From NCBI RefSeq assembly GCF_008630535.1, contig NZ_VWPH01000004.1, forward strand, positions 484,115 through 548,114: DNA of 64,000 bases, written 5' to 3'. Origin of the DNA: Saccharopolyspora hirsuta. Lineage in GTDB: Bacteria; Actinomycetota; Actinomycetes; Mycobacteriales; Pseudonocardiaceae. Within the stretch, counting starts at the first letter, position 1, and each line of letters opens with the position of its first letter. The position numbers were made by a program, and so were the translations under genes. The notes under the pieces are model-generated. The model was not told where the DNA came from, searched no databases, and worked only from the letters and a program-made list of their open reading frames with translations. Below, in pieces: positions 52,238 through 61,066 of the stretch.

Positions 52238-52441
52238 TCAGACCACGCGCACGACGTCGGCCTGCGGACCCTTGGGGCCCTGGCTGACCTCGTAGGTCAC
52301 CTGCTGGTCCTCGTCCAAGCTACGGAAGCCGCCGGCGTCGATGGCCGAGTAGTGCACGAACACGTCCGGGCCACCCTCGTCCGGGGCAATGAAGCCGAAG
52401 CCCTTCTCCGAGTTGAACCACTTCACGGTTCCGTTGGTCAT
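52238..52441 (-). CDS. cspA: Cold shock protein CspA family
   Basis: A 67-aa OB-fold protein from the ATG at 52441 with AAGGAGA upstream. RNP1 (KGFGFIAP) and RNP2 (VFVHYSAI) are intact, followed by [13 protein letters not shown] and a [10 protein letters not shown] ending. It is an RNA chaperone. A G/C-rich leader of over 50 nt precedes it, normal for cspA genes. Confidence 0.96.
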   Translation of the reverse strand: MTNGTVKWFNSEKGFGFIAPDEGGPDVFVHYSAIDAGGFRSLDEDQQVTYEVSQGPKGPQADVVRVV

Positions 52442-52786
52442 GTCAGTCTCCTTGGTGAGCTGGGGTATGACGGGCAACCACACCACGCGGGGGCCCGGGC
52501 CGGGGGATCTCAGACGGCGGCTCACTCCAGCTGCAAACCGAAGAAAGAAGCTCGCCCGCATCAATGTCCTGCGAGCATGAACAAAACACGAACCCAGAAA
52601 TACAACGACCACCGATCACCCTACACGCCCGACCACCATCCCCGCAGAGGCGCGCCGGTGAACCCGACTCAGCATCCGGCGCTGAGGCGAGAGCAGGTGG
52701 CGCCGCGGGCCGAGAAGTGCCAGCGCACGACGGGTTCACCCACGGCGGCTGGGCCGCTGAACGGGGCGAGGACAACGCCATCATGA

Positions 52787-52966
52787 ACAGGTGGGTCCAG
52801 CGGCGGGTACCTCCTGGGCCGCCGCACCTACCAGGACGTTCTGGCCCATTGGAACACCCGGGACAGCCCGTTCCGCGACGCCCTCAACAACGCCCCCAAG
52901 TACGTCGCATCCAACCCCCTGAACGAGCCCCTGCCGTGGCCCAACTCCGCACTGCTCTGCGTATTC
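52787..52966 (+). pseudogene. RibD-C/dihydrofolate-reductase-like protein fragment
   Basis: The frame reads GGYLLGRRTYQDVLAHWNTR, then SPFRDALNNAPKYVASNPLN and EPLPWPNSALL, matching the middle of RibD C-terminal-domain reductases. It has no N-terminal Rossmann segment (a TGA lies just upstream at 52784) and shifts into another gene relic near 52960. It is not functional. Confidence 0.7.
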
Positions 52967-53034
52967 GGGTCTGCCCGCACCTGTTCACCACGCCCGAGCA
53001 GATCGACGCCGTGCTGGAGCTGCTCCATGCCTGA
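52945..53034 (+). pseudogene. Aminotransferase class V C-terminal fragment
   Basis: In a second frame the sequence ends TALRIRVCPHLFTTPEQIDA then VLELLHA and a stop. This matches the last 30 residues of class V (isopenicillin-N-epimerase/cysteine-desulphurase-like) aminotransferases. It directly abuts the RibD-like fragment, so the two were joined by deletion. Confidence 0.6.
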
Positions 53035-53096
53035 GGTCAGCGCATCTGATCGCGGCGCTACCTCATGGGGAATGCGGGGCGTGCTCGCCGGGATCG

Positions 53097-54023
53097 TTGG
53101 GCGAGGTCCTGACGCTGCGCGAGGTCTCCGGCCCCGCGCCGCCGGGCACGGATGACGTGGTGGTGAGGATGATCGCGAGCACGGTCAATCCGTCCGATGT
53201 CCTCACGATCGCAGGCGCACACGGGTCGCGCACCACGTTCCCGTTCGTGCCGGGTTTCGAAGGTGCCGGGGTGATCGAATCGGCAGGCTGCGGCGTCCCT
53301 CGGGAACTGATCGGGCAGCGGGTGTTGCCGCTCGGTTCGGCAGGATCGTGGCAGCAGCTGAGGTGTGCCGACTGGCGGTGGTGCGTTCCCGCACCAGCGG
53401 ACCTACCGGACGAGATCGCGCGCTTCGCGCACATCAACCCGCTGACAGCGCATCTCATGGTGGAGCGCTTCTGCACCCGGGCGGCCAGGAACGTCTTGAT
53501 CACCGGGGCGAGCACGACCATCGCCGGTCATCTCGCCGAGCTCCTCGCTGCGCGCGGGATCACCTCTGCAGGGCTGCACCGGGGCGCTCCGGGCCGGGCC
53601 TGGCCGCACCGCGGCCTGTGGCGGTGCCTGGTCACGACGGACCGTCCCGGTTGGGCGCAGCAGGTGCGCGACTCGTCGCAGGGCGGCTTCGATGGGGTTT
53701 GACTGCGTCGGCGACGCTGCTGGGACCGAGCTGATAGATCAGCTCTCAGCGGGCGGCGCCCTGGTCCACTACGGACTCCTCTCCGGGGCACCGCTGCCTG
53801 CGGCATGCTTCGACGGCCGACGCGGCACCCGCGTGGAGCTGTTCCGGCTGCGCGATGTCATCCACACCCTCCCCGTGAACGGCTTCCGAGCCTGTTCGCG
53901 CCCGTCTTCGAACAGCTCCGCACGGGCCGTCTCCTTACGCACCCTTCGGTGCGCGCCGACCTCAGCGAACTGCCAGCGGCGCTCGCCCCACCACCCCACA
54001 GGAAGGTCGATCTCGGCCCGTAG
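53097..54023 (+). pseudogene. Zinc-independent MDR/2-enoyl thioester reductase-like gene, frameshifted
   Basis: The frame starting near 53097 encodes LTLREVSGPAPPGTDDVVVR, STVNPSDVLTIAGAHGSRTT, FPFVPGFEGAGVIES and NPLTAHLMVERFC, as in enoyl thioester reductase-like medium-chain dehydrogenases. Near 53697 it shifts (FDCVGDAAGTELIDQLSAGG, LVHYGLLSGAPLP) and near 53885 shifts back (LFAPVFEQLRTGRLLTHPSV) to a TAG at 54021. Two frameshifts disable it. Confidence 0.8.
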
Positions 54024-54030
54024 CGCGCCG

Positions 54031-54478
54031 GCGTCCGAGCACCGTCGGCCGGCGTGTAGGTCATCAGCTCGGCACGCTGGCGCCGAACCCCAGGGATCTC
54101 CCGCTCCACGACGTCGAGCACGTGGGGCTTGCGGATGCCGGTGACAGCGTTCGAATCCGCATTGCCGGTCCACCAATCCCCGTGCACCCACTGCGGTTGT
54201 TCGGAGACCACCCGCAGCCACCGACGACCTTCCGAGCTGTCCACGGCGGCACTGATCGACCGTAGGCGCCAACCGAACACCGGCTCCCCCGCCACGGCCA
54301 CGCCGAAGTGCTCGGCGGCGCGCGCGAGGTTGGCGCGCATCCATTCGGCGAACTGGCGGTCGGCCTCGGCGACCTCAGCGGTGGTGGGGTCGCGAGTTCG
54401 GCGACGGTGCGCCCGCAGCACCGGCTCCCCAGCATCCGCACCTACATGTGGTCCAGATTGGAACAAACCCGAACGCAC
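54031..54478 (-). pseudogene. Phosphotransferase-family protein, N-terminal fragment
   Basis: The reverse strand encodes EADRQFAEWMRANLARAAEH, GEPVFGWRLRSISAAV, LRVVSEQPQWVHGDWWTGNA and RKPHVLDVVEREIPGVRRQR, the start of an aminoglycoside-phosphotransferase-like protein. The catalytic C-terminal half is missing: after about residue 150 the frame runs into the convergent reductase relic. Confidence 0.65.
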
Positions 54479-54490
54479 GTCGTGGACAGA

Positions 54491-55471
54491 CTATTGGGCC
54501 GCGAGGGTGCTTCGGATCTGAGCGAGTCGGGCCGACCGCTCTCGCCGGGCGTCGAGCGCCTCCTCGAGGGTGACATCGACGAACCGCACCTTGGTGTTGG
54601 GGCGCATCTGGCCGATGCGGTCCATATCTGCGCTGATCACGGTGCCGACCATCATGTACCCGCCGCCGGATACGGCGTCTCGGTGCAGGACGATCGGCTC
54701 CTGCCCCGATGGCACCTGGACCGAGCCGATGGGATAGCAGGCGTCGACGATGTTCGACGGGTCATCGCCGGCACCGAAGGGCGGGATCCGCGGTACGAAC
54801 TCGAGCGGTGTGCCGCCTTTGAGCCGATAGCCGATCCGGTCCGCCTCCGACCCGACCGTCCACGTCTCGCCGAGGAAGGTGTCCATCGAGTGCGGGGTGA
54901 CGCGGTGGTCGTACATGCCGCGAAGCATCCGCAGCTCGTTCTCCGCGCTCAGCGGCATCCGCAGCTCCTCGGGCAACTCCCGGCCGACCTGCGGTGCACC
55001 GTTGCGGCGCCCAACGGGCAGGACGTCACCGGCCTGGAGCGGCCGCCCCTCGTGCCCGCCCAGGCCACCCAACGCGTAGGTCGACCGGCTGCCGAGCGCC
55101 TCGGGAACGTCGATCCCACCAGCAACCGCGATGTAGGCCCGCGCGCCGGCGGTCGCGAACCCGAAGGCCAGCGTCTGCCCCGGTCCGACCGCGAGGACGG
55201 TGTTGGTCGGCTGCACCTCGCCGTCGATCGACGGCACCATTTCCGCTCCGGTGACCACGACGTGGGTTGCCTCGGTGAACGTCAGCTCCGGCCCCATCAG
55301 GGCGCACTCGAGGACAGCGGCCGTCTCGTCGTTGCCGAGCAGCAGGTTGGCGGCCCTGAAGGACAGCTGGTCCATCGCCCCCGACGGTGGGATGCCCAGG
55401 TGGTAGTACCCGGAGCGTCCCTGGTCCTGCACCGAGGTGAGCAGGCCCGGCTTCTTCACTTCAATTTGCAT
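54491..55471 (-). CDS. pxpC: 5-oxoprolinase subunit C / biotin-dependent carboxyltransferase family
   Basis: A 326-aa KipA/PxpC protein starting MQIEVKKPGLLTSVQDQGRS, the family opening. It continues with GIPPSGAMDQLSFRAANLLL, GGIDVPEALGSRSTY and GYRLKGGTPLEF, and ends with SADMDRIGQMRPNTKVRFVD. It acts with PxpB and PxpA to open 5-oxoproline with ATP. The start overlaps pxpB by 11 bp. It is the last gene of the accB-accC-pxpB-pxpC run. Confidence 0.93.
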   Translation of the reverse strand: MQIEVKKPGLLTSVQDQGRSGYYHLGIPPSGAMDQLSFRAANLLLGNDETAAVLECALMGPELTFTEATHVVVTGAEMVPSIDGEVQPTNTVLAVGPGQTLAFGFATAGARAYIAVAGGIDVPEALGSRSTYALGGLGGHEGRPLQAGDVLPVGRRNGAPQVGRELPEELRMPLSAENELRMLRGMYDHRVTPHSMDTFLGETWTVGSEADRIGYRLKGGTPLEFVPRIPPFGAGDDPSNIVDACYPIGSVQVPSGQEPIVLHRDAVSGGGYMMVGTVISADMDRIGQMRPNTKVRFVDVTLEEALDARRERSARLAQIRSTLAAQ

Positions 55472-56348
55472 AGAGGGCCTCCAGCAGCCGTGCGGGGTAG
55501 CCCGCGGGGTCGGCCGAGAAGTCGCGCTGGGAGAACTTCACGGGGGCGGTTCTCAGGGTGTAGTCGTTGCGCTCGACCGCGGCGACGATCTCGTCGTGCT
55601 CAGCGCGGTCGATGGGGCGGAACTTGACGATGTCCCCGGGCTTGAAGAAGATCGCGAAGTCCGACAGATGGCGGATCTGCTGCTGCGGGTCGTAGATCGG
55701 CACCGGGGTGACGCCGAACATCTGGTAGCCGCCGGCCCCGCGTACCGAGTAGATGCAGCTGAAGCTGCCGCCGTAGCCCACGGTGTGCTTCGGGGTGTCC
55801 GTGCGCGGCTTGAGGTACTTCGGCACCTGGATCTGCTTGTCCCGGTCGACCATCTGGTACATGAACGGCAGGCCCGCCACGAAGCCGACCATCGAGACGA
55901 ACCACGGCGTCGCCGAGTGCGCCTCGATGAACGCGGCGACGTCGGCGTACCCGTTGATCCGGGCCGCGTACTCGATGTCGGTCGAGTCCGGGTCCTGGTG
56001 CCGCTCCCGGAAGCGCATCAGGGTCTCGTGGGTCCACGGGTCCTGGTAGTAGACCGGGATCTCGACGATCCGGGTGTCCAGAGTGCCCTCGTGCTCGCCG
56101 ATGTTCGCCTCGATGTCCTCGAGCACCTCCTGGAGGTGGGCGACGTCGAGCACGTCGGGGTCGAAGCGCACCTGGAACGACGCGTTCGCCGGGCAGATCT
56201 CGGTGATGCCACCGATGTTGCGGGCGGCGAGCTCCTTGGTGATGAGGAGGCCGCGGAAGAAGGCGTCGAGGGACATGCTCTCGGACAGCTCGACGAACAG
56301 GTGCTCGTCGCCGCCGAGGGTGTACCGGGTCGATGAGGTGGTGGTCAT
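55461..56348 (-). CDS. pxpB: 5-oxoprolinase subunit B (KipI family)
   Basis: A 295-aa protein from the ATG at 56348 overlapping the accC stop (ATGA). Allophanate hydrolase subunit 1-like motifs: RYTLGGDEHLFVELSESMSL, VEIPVYYQDPW, FVAGLPFMYQMVDR, TPKHTVGYGGSFSCIYSVRG, GYQMFGVTPVPIYDP. It carries an extra N-terminal stretch compared with short KipI proteins. It forms a complex with PxpC. Confidence 0.92.
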   Translation of the reverse strand: MTTTSSTRYTLGGDEHLFVELSESMSLDAFFRGLLITKELAARNIGGITEICPANASFQVRFDPDVLDVAHLQEVLEDIEANIGEHEGTLDTRIVEIPVYYQDPWTHETLMRFRERHQDPDSTDIEYAARINGYADVAAFIEAHSATPWFVSMVGFVAGLPFMYQMVDRDKQIQVPKYLKPRTDTPKHTVGYGGSFSCIYSVRGAGGYQMFGVTPVPIYDPQQQIRHLSDFAIFFKPGDIVKFRPIDRAEHDEIVAAVERNDYTLRTAPVKFSQRDFSADPAGYPARLLEALYAN

Positions 56349-57703
56349 GACGCTTGAGACTCCATCCACTGCTCGATCCACGTCGTGTGGATGTTGTTGT
56401 CGATGACGTCGTCCTGGCCCAGAAGCCGCTCGAAGAACGGCAGCGTCGTCGCGGGCCCGACCAGCTGCATCTCTTCCAGCGCCCGCCGCAGCCGCAGCAG
56501 GGCCTGCTCGCGGGTCTCGGCGTGGACGATCAGCTTGCCGATGAGCGAGTCGTAGAACGGCGGGATCGTGTACCCGGGGAACGCCATCGAGTCGATGCGC
56601 ACTCCGGGGCCCAGCGGCCACTCCAGCGACTCGATCGTGCCCGGGGCGGGCATGAAGTTGTTGTCCGGGTTCTCCGCGTTGATCCGCACCTCGATCGCGT
56701 GCCCACCGACCCGGATGTCGTCCTGCCGGTAGGGCAAGGGGGCGCCGCCTGCCACCAGGAGCATGGCCCGGATCAGGTCCACGCCGCAGATCTCCTCGGT
56801 GATCGGGTGCTCGACCTGGATCCGGGTGTTCATCTCGATGAAGAAGAACTCCGCGCTGTCCTGGTCGTACAGGAACTCGACCGTGCCGGCCCCGGAGTAG
56901 TTCACCGACTTCGCGAGCGCGACCGCCGAACTGCAGATCCGCTCGCGGACCTCGGGGTCGAGGATCGCGGCCGGGGCTTCTTCCCAGATCTTCTGGCGGC
57001 GCCGCTGCAGGGAGCAGTCCCGTTCGTAGAAGTGCACGGCCTCGGTTCCGTCACCGAGGATCTGGACTTCGATGTGCCGAGCTCTGTCGACGAAGCGCTC
57101 GAGGTAGACGCCGTCGTCGCCGAAGGCCGCCTGGGCTTCCTGTTGGGCGCTCGCGATGCCCGCGGCCAGCTCGGCCTCGTCGCGCGCGATCCGGATGCCG
57201 CGGCCGCCACCGCCGGCGGCAGCTTTGATCAGGACCGGGTACCCGACCTCGGCCGCCGCGGCCAGGCCCTCCTGGACGTCCTGGATGAGCCCCTCGCTGC
57301 CCGGGACGACCGGCACGCCGGCCGCGCGGGCCGTTGCGATCGCCTCCGCCTTGTGGCCCATCCGCGCGATCGTCTCGCTGCTGGGGCCGACCCAGATCAG
57401 CCCGGCGTCGCTGACGGCCTTCGCGAAGGCGGCGTTCTCGGAGAGAAAACCGTAGCCGGGGTGGATGGCGTCGGCGCTCACCTCTTTCGCTGCTGCGAGC
57501 AGCGCCTCCTGGTTGAGGTAGCTCTTCTTCGCGTGGGCGCCCCCGACGTTGACCGACTCGTCTGCCAGCCGCACCGCCAGGGACTCGGCGTCCGCGTCGC
57601 TGTGGGCCGCGATGACGGTGATGCCGAGTTCCTTGGCCGCCCGGATGGTCCGGACGGCGATCTCGCCACGGCTGGTGACCAGCAGCCGGCAGATTCCGCT
57701 CAT
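56345..57703 (-). CDS. accC: Biotin carboxylase (AccC family)
   Basis: A 452-aa ATP-grasp protein from the ATG at 57703, overlapping the accB stop (TGATG). Signatures: ICRLLVTSRGEIAVRTIRAA, HPGYGFLSENAAFA, LIKAAAGGGGRGIRI (glycine loop), QRRRQKIWEEAPA and FIEMNTRIQVEHPITEEI. It carboxylates biotin on the adjacent BCCP. The transferase partner is presumably PxpBC-like rather than acetyl-CoA carboxyltransferase, since no accAD genes are here. Confidence 0.95.
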   Translation of the reverse strand: MSGICRLLVTSRGEIAVRTIRAAKELGITVIAAHSDADAESLAVRLADESVNVGGAHAKKSYLNQEALLAAAKEVSADAIHPGYGFLSENAAFAKAVSDAGLIWVGPSSETIARMGHKAEAIATARAAGVPVVPGSEGLIQDVQEGLAAAAEVGYPVLIKAAAGGGGRGIRIARDEAELAAGIASAQQEAQAAFGDDGVYLERFVDRARHIEVQILGDGTEAVHFYERDCSLQRRRQKIWEEAPAAILDPEVRERICSSAVALAKSVNYSGAGTVEFLYDQDSAEFFFIEMNTRIQVEHPITEEICGVDLIRAMLLVAGGAPLPYRQDDIRVGGHAIEVRINAENPDNNFMPAPGTIESLEWPLGPGVRIDSMAFPGYTIPPFYDSLIGKLIVHAETREQALLRLRRALEEMQLVGPATTLPFFERLLGQDDVIDNNIHTTWIEQWMESQAS

Positions 57704-57951
57704 CAGAACTCCTCCAGCCGGATCAGGACGTCGCCCGCGTCGACCGGGTCCTCGTTCTCGACGCAGATCTCCACCACGGTTCCGGACACCTCGGCGGTGA
57801 CGCGGTTGAACATCTTCATGACCTCGACCAGGCCGATGGTGTCGCCCGCCGAGACCTTCGCGCCGACGGTGATGAACGGCGGCTCGGAGGGTGACTCCTT
57901 GGCGTAGAAAGTGCCGGGGATGGGAGAGGTGACTTGGTGGATCGTGCTCAT
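57703..57951 (-). CDS. accB: Biotin carboxyl carrier protein (short form)
   Basis: An 82-aa biotinyl domain from the ATG at 57951. The biotinylated Lys is in VEVMKMFNRV (EVMKM instead of the usual EAMKM), with flanking PGTFYAKESPSEPPF and VDAGDVLIRLEEF. It lacks the long N-terminal region of classical AccB. It opens the accB-accC-pxpB-pxpC transcription unit. Confidence 0.93.
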   Translation of the reverse strand: MSTIHQVTSPIPGTFYAKESPSEPPFITVGAKVSAGDTIGLVEVMKMFNRVTAEVSGTVVEICVENEDPVDAGDVLIRLEEF

Positions 57952-58102
57952 ACCAACCGTCCTTTTTGTTGCGTGCAGCGTGAATGTCCCTGCCTGTGGA
58001 AATTGAGTCGACTGCCCGCTGCGGGAGTTGACATGCGGGCCCCGCTTCAGCGCCTACGCCCTGCATCGTCCCCGCTGGCCACGCGGGAAGCGGCAGTCCA
58101 GG

Positions 58103-58867
58103 TCAAGCGGCGAAGGAAACGATCTGGACGCCGGCCTCGTCGAGCACCTCGCGGGTGCGGTTCATCAACTCGAACGCACCGGGCGTGTCGCTGTGGATGC
58201 AGACCGATTCGAACTCGACGTCGATCGTCGTGCCGTGGACGGTCTCCACGGCCCCCCGTTGACATGCCCGGAGGACCTTGGCCGCGACCTGATCGGGGTC
58301 GAGGGCGCCAACCTTGCGCGTGAAGACGATCTGCCCGTCTTCGCCGTAGTCGCGGTCGGCGTAGAACTCCCGGACGACGGGCTGCCCGCGGTCGAGGGCC
58401 GCCTGGTGGATCGCGGTGCCACCCATGACCAGGACCGGCAGCTCGGGGTCGACTGCCTGGAGACCGTCGACGAGCGCTGCGGCGAACTCCTCGTCCCGCG
58501 CGGCGTGCATGTAGAGCGCACCGTGCAGTTTGAAGTGCTGCAGCGGCACACCGTTGAGGCGGACGAACTCCCGGACGGCTCCCAGCTGGTAGATCGAGTC
58601 GTTGACGAGTTCGGCAGCCGTGGCCTTGATGTGGCGCCGACCGAAGCCGACCAGATCGCGGAACCCGGGGTGCACGCCGATGCCGACGCCGTGCTCCTTG
58701 GCGAGCCGGACGGTCCGGGCGATCGTGCTGGGATCGCCCGCGTGGAAGCCCGCTGCGACGTTGATCGAGCTGACGAACCTCATCATCGCGGCATCGATGT
58801 CGTCACCGAACATCCATGCGCCGAAGCCCTCGCTCATGTCGCAGTTGATGTCGACCTGGGTCCTCAT
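58103..58867 (-). CDS. pxpA: 5-oxoprolinase subunit A (LamB/YcsF family)
   Basis: A 254-aa protein from the ATG at 58867. Family motifs: VDINCDMSEGFGAWMFGDD, VAAGFHAGDPSTIARTVRLA, VGIGVHPGFRDLVGFGRR, LQHFKLHGALYMHA and VREFYADRDYGEDGQIV. It provides the hydrolytic subunit of 5-oxoprolinase. It lies 151 bp upstream of accB on the same strand and is divergent from the LysR gene. Confidence 0.95.
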   Translation of the reverse strand: MRTQVDINCDMSEGFGAWMFGDDIDAAMMRFVSSINVAAGFHAGDPSTIARTVRLAKEHGVGIGVHPGFRDLVGFGRRHIKATAAELVNDSIYQLGAVREFVRLNGVPLQHFKLHGALYMHAARDEEFAAALVDGLQAVDPELPVLVMGGTAIHQAALDRGQPVVREFYADRDYGEDGQIVFTRKVGALDPDQVAAKVLRACQRGAVETVHGTTIDVEFESVCIHSDTPGAFELMNRTREVLDEAGVQIVSFAA

Positions 58868-58932
58868 GGCCGTTCCCCCTCCATCACGCCGTAGACCCTA
58901 AAAGGACACCAATACATCAACAATGCCAATAA

Positions 58933-58952
58933 TCAGATACCGTGGTATCTGA
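58933..58952. promoter_or_regulatory. LysR-type operator between pxpA and lysR
   Basis: TCAGATACCGTGGTATCTGA: 9-bp arms with a 2-bp centre, containing ATAC-N4-GTAT as in LysR-type binding sites. It is the only strong dyad in the 139-bp divergent intergenic region. Confidence 0.75.
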
Positions 58953-59006
58953 AAGACAGAAGTCCACAGTCGGCACTTCGCCCCATCACCCCTAGACAGG
59001 ACCGCC

Positions 59007-59909
59007 ATGACGTTCTCGACCAGACAGCTGCGCTACTTCGTGGCCGTCGCCGAGGCCGGCCAGCTGAGCGCGGCGGCGAAGGAGCTCTTCATCTCGCAAT
59101 CCGCCGTCACGTCCGCCATTCAGGACATCGAGAGCCAGCTGAAGCAGCCCGTCTTCATCAGGACTTCCCGCGGGGTGCGCCTCACCGACACCGGCACGGC
59201 CCTGCTCCCGAAGGCGCGCGAGATCCTTCGGATGCTCGAGGAGGCGGCCGAGGTGACCAGCGCCGACGCCACCCTGCACGGAGCCGCTCGAGTCGGCGTG
59301 ACCTACACCGTCATGGGCTACTTCCTCCCCCAGCACATCCAGCGGCTCGCCGCCCGCTACCCCAACCTCGAGATCTCCTGGCTCGAGATGAGCAGGGCCG
59401 AGGCCGAGGAGAAGCTCATCGCCGGTGACCTGGACTTCGCCCTCCTGCTCACCTCCAACCTCCGCAGCCCCGCACTCATGCACGAGACGTTCGTCCACTC
59501 GGCTCGGAGGTTGTGGATGGCCCCCAGCCACCCGCTCGCCCAACTGCCCCAGGTCCACCTCGCCGACGTCGCGAAGCACCCGTACGCACTGCTCACCGTG
59601 GACGAGGCCGATCGGACGACCCGGGCGTACTGGGGCGAGCTCCAACCCCAGGTCTTCATCGAGACCACGTCGATCGAGGCCGTTCGCAGCATCGTCGCCA
59701 ACGGGAACGGGGTGACCATCCTCTCCGACATGGTCCACCGACCGTGGTCCCTGGAGGGGAAGCGGATCGAGACGGCCATCGTCAGCGAGCACGTGCCGGA
59801 CATGCAGATCGGGCTCGCCTGGCGCAAGGGAGCCCAGTTCACGTCGGCCATGAGAACGCTCTACGACTACTTCCACGGTCAGTTCAACGCCCCCGGCCTG
59901 TCGACCTGA
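59007..59909 (+). CDS. LysR-family transcriptional regulator
   Basis: A 300-aa protein. Winged HTH at the N-terminus (TFSTRQLRYFVAVAEAGQLS, AAAKELFISQSAVTSAIQDI) and an effector-binding domain (LMHETFVHSARRLWMAPSHP, SIVANGNGVTILSDMVHRPW). It is divergent from the pxpA-accBC-pxpBC genes and probably activates them in response to 5-oxoproline or a related compound. Confidence 0.95.
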   Translation: MTFSTRQLRYFVAVAEAGQLSAAAKELFISQSAVTSAIQDIESQLKQPVFIRTSRGVRLTDTGTALLPKAREILRMLEEAAEVTSADATLHGAARVGVTYTVMGYFLPQHIQRLAARYPNLEISWLEMSRAEAEEKLIAGDLDFALLLTSNLRSPALMHETFVHSARRLWMAPSHPLAQLPQVHLADVAKHPYALLTVDEADRTTRAYWGELQPQVFIETTSIEAVRSIVANGNGVTILSDMVHRPWSLEGKRIETAIVSEHVPDMQIGLAWRKGAQFTSAMRTLYDYFHGQFNAPGLST

Positions 59910-59989
59910 CCGGCCTTCCGATTCAACTCGAAGGATCATTACCTCGTGGGGTGTCGCGACGACTTGTCCGGCGTGATCGCCCCGCAAGG

Positions 59990-60382
59990 GGCCGCGGGTG
60001 GGCGTCCCATGACGCGGATGTTCGGCCAGCAGTCGTTAGCAGCGTAGCGCTGGACGGCGCATGCGGGACCGGAGCAGCGGGGGCTCGGCAGCATACCCGG
60101 GCGGGCGTGCGGGTGAACTTGATCTGCTGCCCGGCAACGTTGACGGGCATGTCGCTGCTGGGCTATTCCACTTCGACGAACATGTGCCGGACCGCGACGT
60201 GCAGGTCGACGAAGATGTCGACCACGCTCTGCACCGGGCCTACGGACTCTCCCGCCGGAGATCGCCAGCACCTCTGCCTTCGTCCGAGCCTTCATCCACG
60301 GCTCGAGAACCGCACGCACACCGGCCGAATTCCTGCTGCACAGCGACTTCGCGGCGAACCGCTCGTACCGGGCCACCTCCCA
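59990..60382 (-). pseudogene. Family III CoA-transferase C-terminal relic
   Basis: Three reading frames on the minus strand join into a CaiB/BaiF tail: YERFAAKSLCSRNSAGVRAV with LEPWMKARTKAEVLAI, then GPVQSVVDIFVDLHVAVRHM to VEVE and a TAG, then MPVNVAGQQIKFTRTPARV. Frameshifts and a missing N-terminus show a decayed gene. Confidence 0.6.
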
Positions 60383-60394
60383 AGCGAAGCCGTT

Positions 60395-60860
60395 GGTCGA
60401 CGATGCTGTTACCCGAGGCTCTCAGGTTCAGCACGACGACTGACGAGGACAACCGATCTGCTGGCACTCCTGACCATGCCAGCAGTGCCCTGACCACGTC
60501 CGGCCGGTACGGCATCGGTTCCTGGGCTCGTTCGGCGACTGCTTCGACCAGGCGCTGTCCGATGAGTGTGTCCAGGTCGAGGTCGTGTGGGTCCCCGGTG
60601 CAGTCATGAGCCAGATTTGCCAGTGTCACAGGTGGGGTGCCCGGTTGCCGGAGCCTGTCGATCTTCGCCACTGCTGCCGCAAGGTGCCGTGCCTTGGTGA
60701 GGACCTTGTCGATGTCGGTCGGCGACGCCCGCGGCGCGGATCCGGTTCGCAAGCAGTGGCCCGGCGGCCAGGGTGTTCTCCAGGTCGATCCAAAGCGATT
60801 TGCGTGCGGCGGCGTTCGCGGTTCGTTCGGCGGTGTGGTTCACGACGGGCTCGTCCACCG
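60395..60860 (-). pseudogene. TIGR02679/DUF3323 (Wadjet JetD-type) protein relic
   Basis: Two frames give LWIDLENTLAAGPLLANRIR and then LAAAVAKIDRLRQPG, LAHDCTGDPHDLDLDTLIGQ and VVRALLAWSGVPADRLSSSV with VVLNLRASG. The order TGDPHDLD, RALL..SGV and DRLSSSVVVLNL recalls the TIGR02679 family found in Wadjet-type anti-plasmid operons. Both ends are missing and the frame is broken near 60730. The family call is from memory of motifs. Confidence 0.5.
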
Positions 60861-60879
60861 AAGATCCACAACCGCATGC

Positions 60880-60921
60880 AAAAAAGCCCGTTGACCTGCA
60901 CTTACGTGCTGATCAACGGGC
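60880..60921 (-). terminator. Rho-independent terminator of tRNA-Pro
   Basis: On the minus strand GCCCGTTGA pairs with TCAACGGGC and is followed by a run of six T. It lies 12 nt beyond the 3' end of the tRNA-Pro fragment and is probably the original tRNA terminator. Confidence 0.85.
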
Positions 60922-60932
60922 TCTTCGCTCCG

Positions 60933-60974
60933 TCGGGATGGCGGGATTCGAACCCACGACCCCTTGACCCCCAG
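60933..60974 (-). other. 3' half of tRNA-Pro(GGG): attachment-site scar
   Basis: The minus strand reads CTGGGGG (anticodon loop, GGG anticodon), TCAAG, GGGTC, the T-arm GTGGGTTCGAATCCCGC and the acceptor strand CATCCCG with discriminator A. Upstream of the anticodon loop the sequence does not form the 5' anticodon stem, D-arm or acceptor stem, so only 42 nt of tRNA are present. Tyrosine integrases commonly recombine at the anticodon loop, leaving exactly this 3' copy at the distal end of an element. Confidence 0.8.
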
Positions 60975-61066
60975 CCCAGCCCACGAAAGACACTGACCAG
61001 CGAAACCCGAGAAACCCCAGGATAAACCGGTGCAGCACAGTGCCGTTCAGCGCAGTACACCCCACC

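Noticed and set aside
60933..60974. Functional tRNA gene
   Set aside because: The 5' acceptor, D-arm and 5' anticodon stem cannot be found in the adjacent 60 bp; only the 3' half is present.
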